DNA of 5,448 nt from Candidatus Kapaibacterium sp. (GTDB lineage Bacteria > Bacteroidota > Ignavibacteria > Kapaibacteriales > UBA2268): contig JAUQWR010000018.1 of NCBI GenBank assembly GCA_030835065.1, positions 1-5,448 on the forward strand, given 5' to 3'. The position numbers were made by a program, and so were the translations under genes. Within the stretch, counting starts at the first letter, position 1, and each line of letters opens with the position of its first letter. The notes under the pieces were generated by a model. The model saw only the letters and a program-made list of their open reading frames with translations. It did not search any database and was not told the origin of the DNA. Positions 5,352 to 5,448 of this stretch are shown here, piece after piece.

Positions 5352-5448
5352 ATGATTATTGTAAGTGCATGCCTTGCAGGTTTTAAATGTAGATATGATG
5401 GTGATTCTTGCCATAATGATTATGTTTATGATTTGTTGAACTCAGGTC
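5352..5448 (+). CDS. DUF523/TudS-like protein, N-terminal fragment (cut by window edge)
   Basis: Only 32 full codons are visible before the right edge, but they open with MIIVSACLAGFKCRYDGDSC, the family's SACLxGxxCRYDG signature. Full-length members are usually about 150 residues, sometimes with an added DUF1722 domain. Some have been shown to be 2-thiouracil desulfurases (TudS) that use an iron-sulfur cluster. C7 and C13 in this signature match the conserved N-terminal cysteines thought to hold that cluster; C20 is an additional cysteine. The ATG immediately follows the panC stop (TAAATG) and has an AAAGG ribosome binding site inside panC, so the gene is very likely in the same operon. The family call is good despite the short fragment. 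Desulfurase activity is inferred from the family and cannot be judged here, because the rest of the protein is outside the window. Confidence 0.82.
   Translation, partial: MIIVSACLAGFKCRYDGDSCHNDYVYDLLNSG

Overview
The window is AT-rich, bacterial and almost entirely coding. It holds eight genes in two back-to-back blocks that diverge from a 25-base gap at 3802-3826. Gene content and style (a BshA-type glycosyltransferase, an ECF sigma factor followed by a membrane-anchored Asn/Ser-rich anti-sigma-like protein, low GC, many weak ribosome binding sites) fit a member of the Bacteroidota/Chlorobiota/Ignavibacteria (FCB) side of the tree. This placement is inferred from style, as there is no rRNA or marker alignment behind it. 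No stretch longer than about 90 bases lacks a gene. I see no tRNA, rRNA, CRISPR array, insertion sequence or attachment site.

Minus-strand block, read from 3801 down to 1: bshA (first step of bacillithiol synthesis) overlaps by one base (TAATG) a class I SAM-dependent methyltransferase. After 53 bases comes a 133-residue Lys-rich protein of unknown function, with an imperfect inverted repeat just upstream of its ribosome binding site. After a further 89 bases, which include a possible promoter, comes an ECF sigma-70 family factor. Seventeen bases later a membrane-anchored anti-sigma-like protein begins and runs off the left edge of the window.

Plus-strand block, read from 3827 to 5448: an IMPACT/YigZ-family protein, then panC (pantothenate synthetase), then the first 32 codons of a DUF523/TudS-like cysteine protein cut by the right edge. 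The yigZ-panC gap is 10 bases, and the panC stop codon abuts the next start codon, so this looks like one operon.

How the genes may work together: bshA with its coupled methyltransferase suggests that bacillithiol, or a precursor, could be methylated, as with the N-methyl-bacillithiol reported from green sulfur bacteria. This is the most interesting hypothesis in the window and remains untested here. The sigma/anti-sigma pair is a separate regulatory module whose signal cannot be read from sequence. The plus-strand genes contribute to CoA precursor supply (panC) and possibly sulfur chemistry (TudS-like). The rest of the bacillithiol pathway (bshB, bshC) is not in the window.
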